Source: CAKZNE01 sp040222435
GTDB taxonomy: Bacteria > Bacteroidota > Bacteroidia > Flavobacteriales > Schleiferiaceae
NCBI GenBank assembly: GCA_965212245.1
Contig: OZ243107.1
Coordinates: 3,472,001 to 3,536,000 of the forward strand
DNA length: 64,000 nt
Reading direction: 5' to 3'
Below, piece after piece: positions 62,158-64,000 of this stretch. The notes beneath the pieces were generated by a model. The model did not search any database. It saw nothing but the letters and a program-made list of their open reading frames with translations, and was not told the DNA's origin. The first letter of the stretch is position 1. Each line of letters starts with the position of its first letter. Position numbers and translations under genes: made by a program.

Positions 62158-62688
62158 ATGAATAAGACTACTTTCTATTATGCATTGGCTGGTGGCCTGT
62201 TTGGCACCATCTTTTTCCTGGGTCCTATCGTGTTTTCCAGCGGCAGTTATATGGACCCTGATTTTTACGATACGGGGGAAGTAATTGGCTACTCCGTTAT
62301 GATCCTTTCTATGCTGCCTGTATATTTTGGTACCCGGGCCTATCGCAATCACAATACCCCTGAATCCTTCTCCTTCGCAAAAGGTCTCCGAACCGCTATA
62401 CTTATAACCCTGGTGGCCTGTGTCATTTTCTATTTGGGCAATGTGGTGGTGTACGAATTACTGGCCCCTGATTTCCTGGCGGAATTTGGTGAAAGTTATA
62501 AGGACAATATGATAAAGATGGCTGAAACAGAAGCCGAACGCCAAAAATTTATAGAGCAGTATGAAATGGAAGCCGGGATGCTGTCCAATTCTTATTTGTA
62601 TGCCCTTGTAATGGCTGGCTCAGTATTCTTCATCGGCTTGATCGTATCACTCATTTCCGCATTGGTATTGCGTACCAAAAACATCTAA
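62158..62688 (+). CDS. DUF4199 membrane protein
   Basis: A 176-residue inner-membrane protein with four hydrophobic segments: FYYALAGGLFGTIFFLGPIV, VIGYSVMILSMLPVYFGTR, ILITLVACVIFYLGNVVVYE and ALVMAGSVFFIGLIVSLISA. A glutamate-rich loop (EFGESYKDNMIKMAETEAER) lies between the last two. The family is of unknown function. It follows the LuxR-type gene by 87 bp and precedes a small membrane gene by 6 bp. Confidence 0.85.
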   Translation: MNKTTFYYALAGGLFGTIFFLGPIVFSSGSYMDPDFYDTGEVIGYSVMILSMLPVYFGTRAYRNHNTPESFSFAKGLRTAILITLVACVIFYLGNVVVYELLAPDFLAEFGESYKDNMIKMAETEAERQKFIEQYEMEAGMLSNSYLYALVMAGSVFFIGLIVSLISALVLRTKNI

Positions 62689-62694
62689 ATAAGT

Positions 62695-63093
62695 ATGAAA
62701 AGAAGCATTTTAGCGATACTGAGCGGTTTACTTACCGCTGCGGTACTCACCGCACTTCTTGAAGCAGCCGGTCACCTCATTTTTCCACCACCTCAAATTA
62801 TTGACCCGATGGATACAGAAGCTCTGAAGCAGATGATGGGACAAATGCCTTTAGGTAGCTTGATATCTGTAGTGATAGCCTGGCTGGTGGCTGGCTTTAC
62901 GGGTGGTTTTGTAACAGCTAAAATTGATCGTAAAAATCATAGCCGAAGTGTGTTGACCGTTGCGGTGATCATGACCCTGGCTACCATAGCTAACCTTATC
63001 ATGATACCTCATCCGCTTTGGATGATGATCACAGGGCCGGCCGGTTACCTTGTATGTACAATTCTGGGGGGCCGTGTTGCCAGAAGTCATTAG
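62695..63093 (+). CDS. Small membrane protein
   Basis: A 132-residue protein with four hydrophobic helices (AILSGLLTAAVLTALLEAAG, PLGSLISVVIAWLVAGFTGG, VLTVAVIMTLATIANLIMI and GPAGYLVCTILGGRVA) and a Pro-rich segment (FPPPQIIDPMD) after the first. I recognise no family; it looks like a small integral membrane protein. It is coupled to the DUF4199 gene upstream (6 bp). Confidence 0.65.
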   Translation: MKRSILAILSGLLTAAVLTALLEAAGHLIFPPPQIIDPMDTEALKQMMGQMPLGSLISVVIAWLVAGFTGGFVTAKIDRKNHSRSVLTVAVIMTLATIANLIMIPHPLWMMITGPAGYLVCTILGGRVARSH

Positions 63094-63113
63094 TCGCTCC
63101 GCCTGATTTAATT

Positions 63114-63121
63114 TACCTTTG
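63114..63121 (+). promoter_or_regulatory. TAnnTTTG -7 box for the DsbA-family gene
   Basis: TACCTTTG lies 20 bp before the ATG at 63142. Confidence 0.35.
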
Positions 63122-63141
63122 GCTATAAATTTTGGTGACCT

Positions 63142-63813
63142 ATGAGTGATAAAGGAAAACCCGTGATCTACTATATCTACGATGCCCTTTGTGGCTGGTG
63201 TTATGGCTTTAGCCCTGTTATTGGCGAATTTTACCGCAAGAATAAAGACAATTATGATTTCCAGGTATTAAGTGGAGGTATGGTTACCGGAGAGCAGGAA
63301 GGTCCGGTGGGTGAAGTAGCCGGTTACATTAAAACGGCCTATAAAGATGTGGAAGAAGCTACCGGCATTGAATTCGGAAAAGCTTTTTTGGAAGACGTGC
63401 TGGAAGAAGGAGCCGCTTATTTTTCTTCGGTACCAGCTGCACTGGCTATGGCTCTGTTCCGCACTCAACGTCCTGATGAAGTTATTCCCTTTGCTACCCG
63501 GCTGCAAAAGGCTATTTATTATGAAGGTATGCCACCCGCAGAACTTTCAACTTACGGACACTGCGCAACTGAATTTAAAATGGATGGAGCCCTGTTTCAG
63601 CAACGGATGAGTGACCCCGCAGTGCAGAACCTGGTACAACAGGAATTTCAGGTAGTTGCCCGCTGGGGCGTAAGAGGTTTCCCATCGGTAGTATATAAAG
63701 ATGGAGATCATGCGTATATGATCTCAAGGGGCTACTCACGCCTGCCGGAACTGGATGAAACTTTTGAAAATGTAAAGGCTGAGATTGCCGCTAAAAAAAG
63801 TGATTTAAAATAA
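63142..63813 (+). CDS. DsbA-family (FrnE/COG3531-like) thiol oxidoreductase
   Basis: A 223-residue cytoplasmic thioredoxin-fold protein. The CxxC site is in YIYDALCGWCYGFSPVIGEF near residues 10-29 (CGWC), an inserted helical domain follows, and the cis-proline loop is in RGFPSVVYKDGD near residues 178-189. There is no signal peptide, which separates it from periplasmic DsbA. Members of the FrnE/HCCA-isomerase-like group act in cytoplasmic disulfide chemistry or as glutathione-linked isomerases. Its end overlaps the last minus-strand gene by 9 bp. Confidence 0.88.
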   Translation: MSDKGKPVIYYIYDALCGWCYGFSPVIGEFYRKNKDNYDFQVLSGGMVTGEQEGPVGEVAGYIKTAYKDVEEATGIEFGKAFLEDVLEEGAAYFSSVPAALAMALFRTQRPDEVIPFATRLQKAIYYEGMPPAELSTYGHCATEFKMDGALFQQRMSDPAVQNLVQQEFQVVARWGVRGFPSVVYKDGDHAYMISRGYSRLPELDETFENVKAEIAAKKSDLK

Positions 63814-64000
63814 AAGAGGTTCAAAGCCCAGTATCAACTGCCAAACCAGGGTTATTGCGGAAAGTATCAGGTAAATATACCTGCGCACCCACAACTTCAA
63901 TAAGGGTTTGTTTACTTTAATACCAAGCTGCTCAAAAACGTAAGAGTAAAACGTAGTATCCTTATCGTCCTTCAGATCATGCTTGGCATTCATTAGGCAG
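63805..64000 (-). CDS. Partial or short protein with a C-terminal membrane helix
   Basis: At least 62 residues from an ATG at 63993, but the frame stays open to the window edge, so the start may lie outside. The C-terminus has a hydrophobic segment (RYIYLILSAITLVWQLILGF) ending PLLF. The rest is charged (AKHDLKDDKDTTFYSYVFEQ). Function unknown. Confidence 0.45.
   Translation of the reverse strand, partial: CLMNAKHDLKDDKDTTFYSYVFEQLGIKVNKPLLKLWVRRYIYLILSAITLVWQLILGFEPLLF

Overview
The window is a 64 kb piece of chromosome from a Bacteroidota bacterium, most likely of the order Flavobacteriales. Several genes end in type IX secretion (T9SS) sorting domains. A TonB-dependent receptor is paired with a GLPGLI-family protein. 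There are families largely confined to this phylum (DUF4199, DUF5916, LruC), zeaxanthin-type carotenoid genes, and TAnnTTTG promoter boxes, often placed so close to the start codon that the mRNA would be leaderless. I saw no rRNA, tRNA, CRISPR array or prophage.

Layout. 1-5.6 kb: the end of a RelA/SpoT gene, a Fur-family regulator, purA, an LptA/OstA-like gene that appears to start with TTG inside purA, a CAP-domain protein and a thioredoxin-like/TPR protein. 5.6-10.3 kb: a minus-strand run with a nitroreductase, NhaA, a leftover C-terminal piece of topoisomerase IB, a lipocalin, CsbD, a hotdog protein and an MtfA-like peptidase. 10.4-16.1 kb: DEAD-box helicase, DUF1801 protein, PLP decarboxylase, SulP transporter, DoxX protein. 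16.1-20.9 kb: GH10 xylanase lipoprotein, an 820-bp gap holding three related small-RNA-like units, an ABC exporter and a lipoprotein. 21-24.3 kb: LruC protein and sucC. 24.4-29.3 kb: a DUF5916 outer-membrane-type protein and a LolD-like ATPase, separated by a 1.6-kb insertion flanked by a 177-bp direct repeat. 29.3-33 kb: a KDO sugar operon (arabinose-5-phosphate isomerase, KdsA, KdsC) followed by GNAT, hemerythrin and D-Ala-D-Ala dipeptidase genes. 33-38.7 kb: a large LytS-type sensor kinase divergent from a LytTR regulator, next to a T9SS cargo protein. 38.7-41.5 kb: DUF4287 protein, a REP-associated transposase inside a cluster of its probable REP palindromes, and ornithine aminotransferase. 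41.6-48.8 kb: an RNA m5U methyltransferase, an esterase, and two AT-rich secreted-protein genes. 48.8-54.8 kb: TonB receptor plus GLPGLI protein, a TPMT-like methyltransferase, a phosphoribosyltransferase, and lycopene cyclase plus carotene hydroxylase. 54.9-64 kb: DUF4199 proteins, QueE, a flavodoxin-fold oxidoreductase, a protein made only of two T9SS tail domains, a papain-family peptidase, hydrolases, a probable 30-residue micro-gene, a LuxR-type regulator and a DsbA-family protein.

The strongest unexplained signals are the tandem trio of structured units at 17643-18427, each with a shared upstream element, a shared GATT(A/G)TCTA(T/C)TTCCCT box and a terminator whose stem covaries; the promoter / 30-codon ORF / terminator unit at 60910-61105; and the repeat-flanked insertion at 26693-28661. 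All function calls rest on reading the sequence and on recalled family knowledge. No database search was run.
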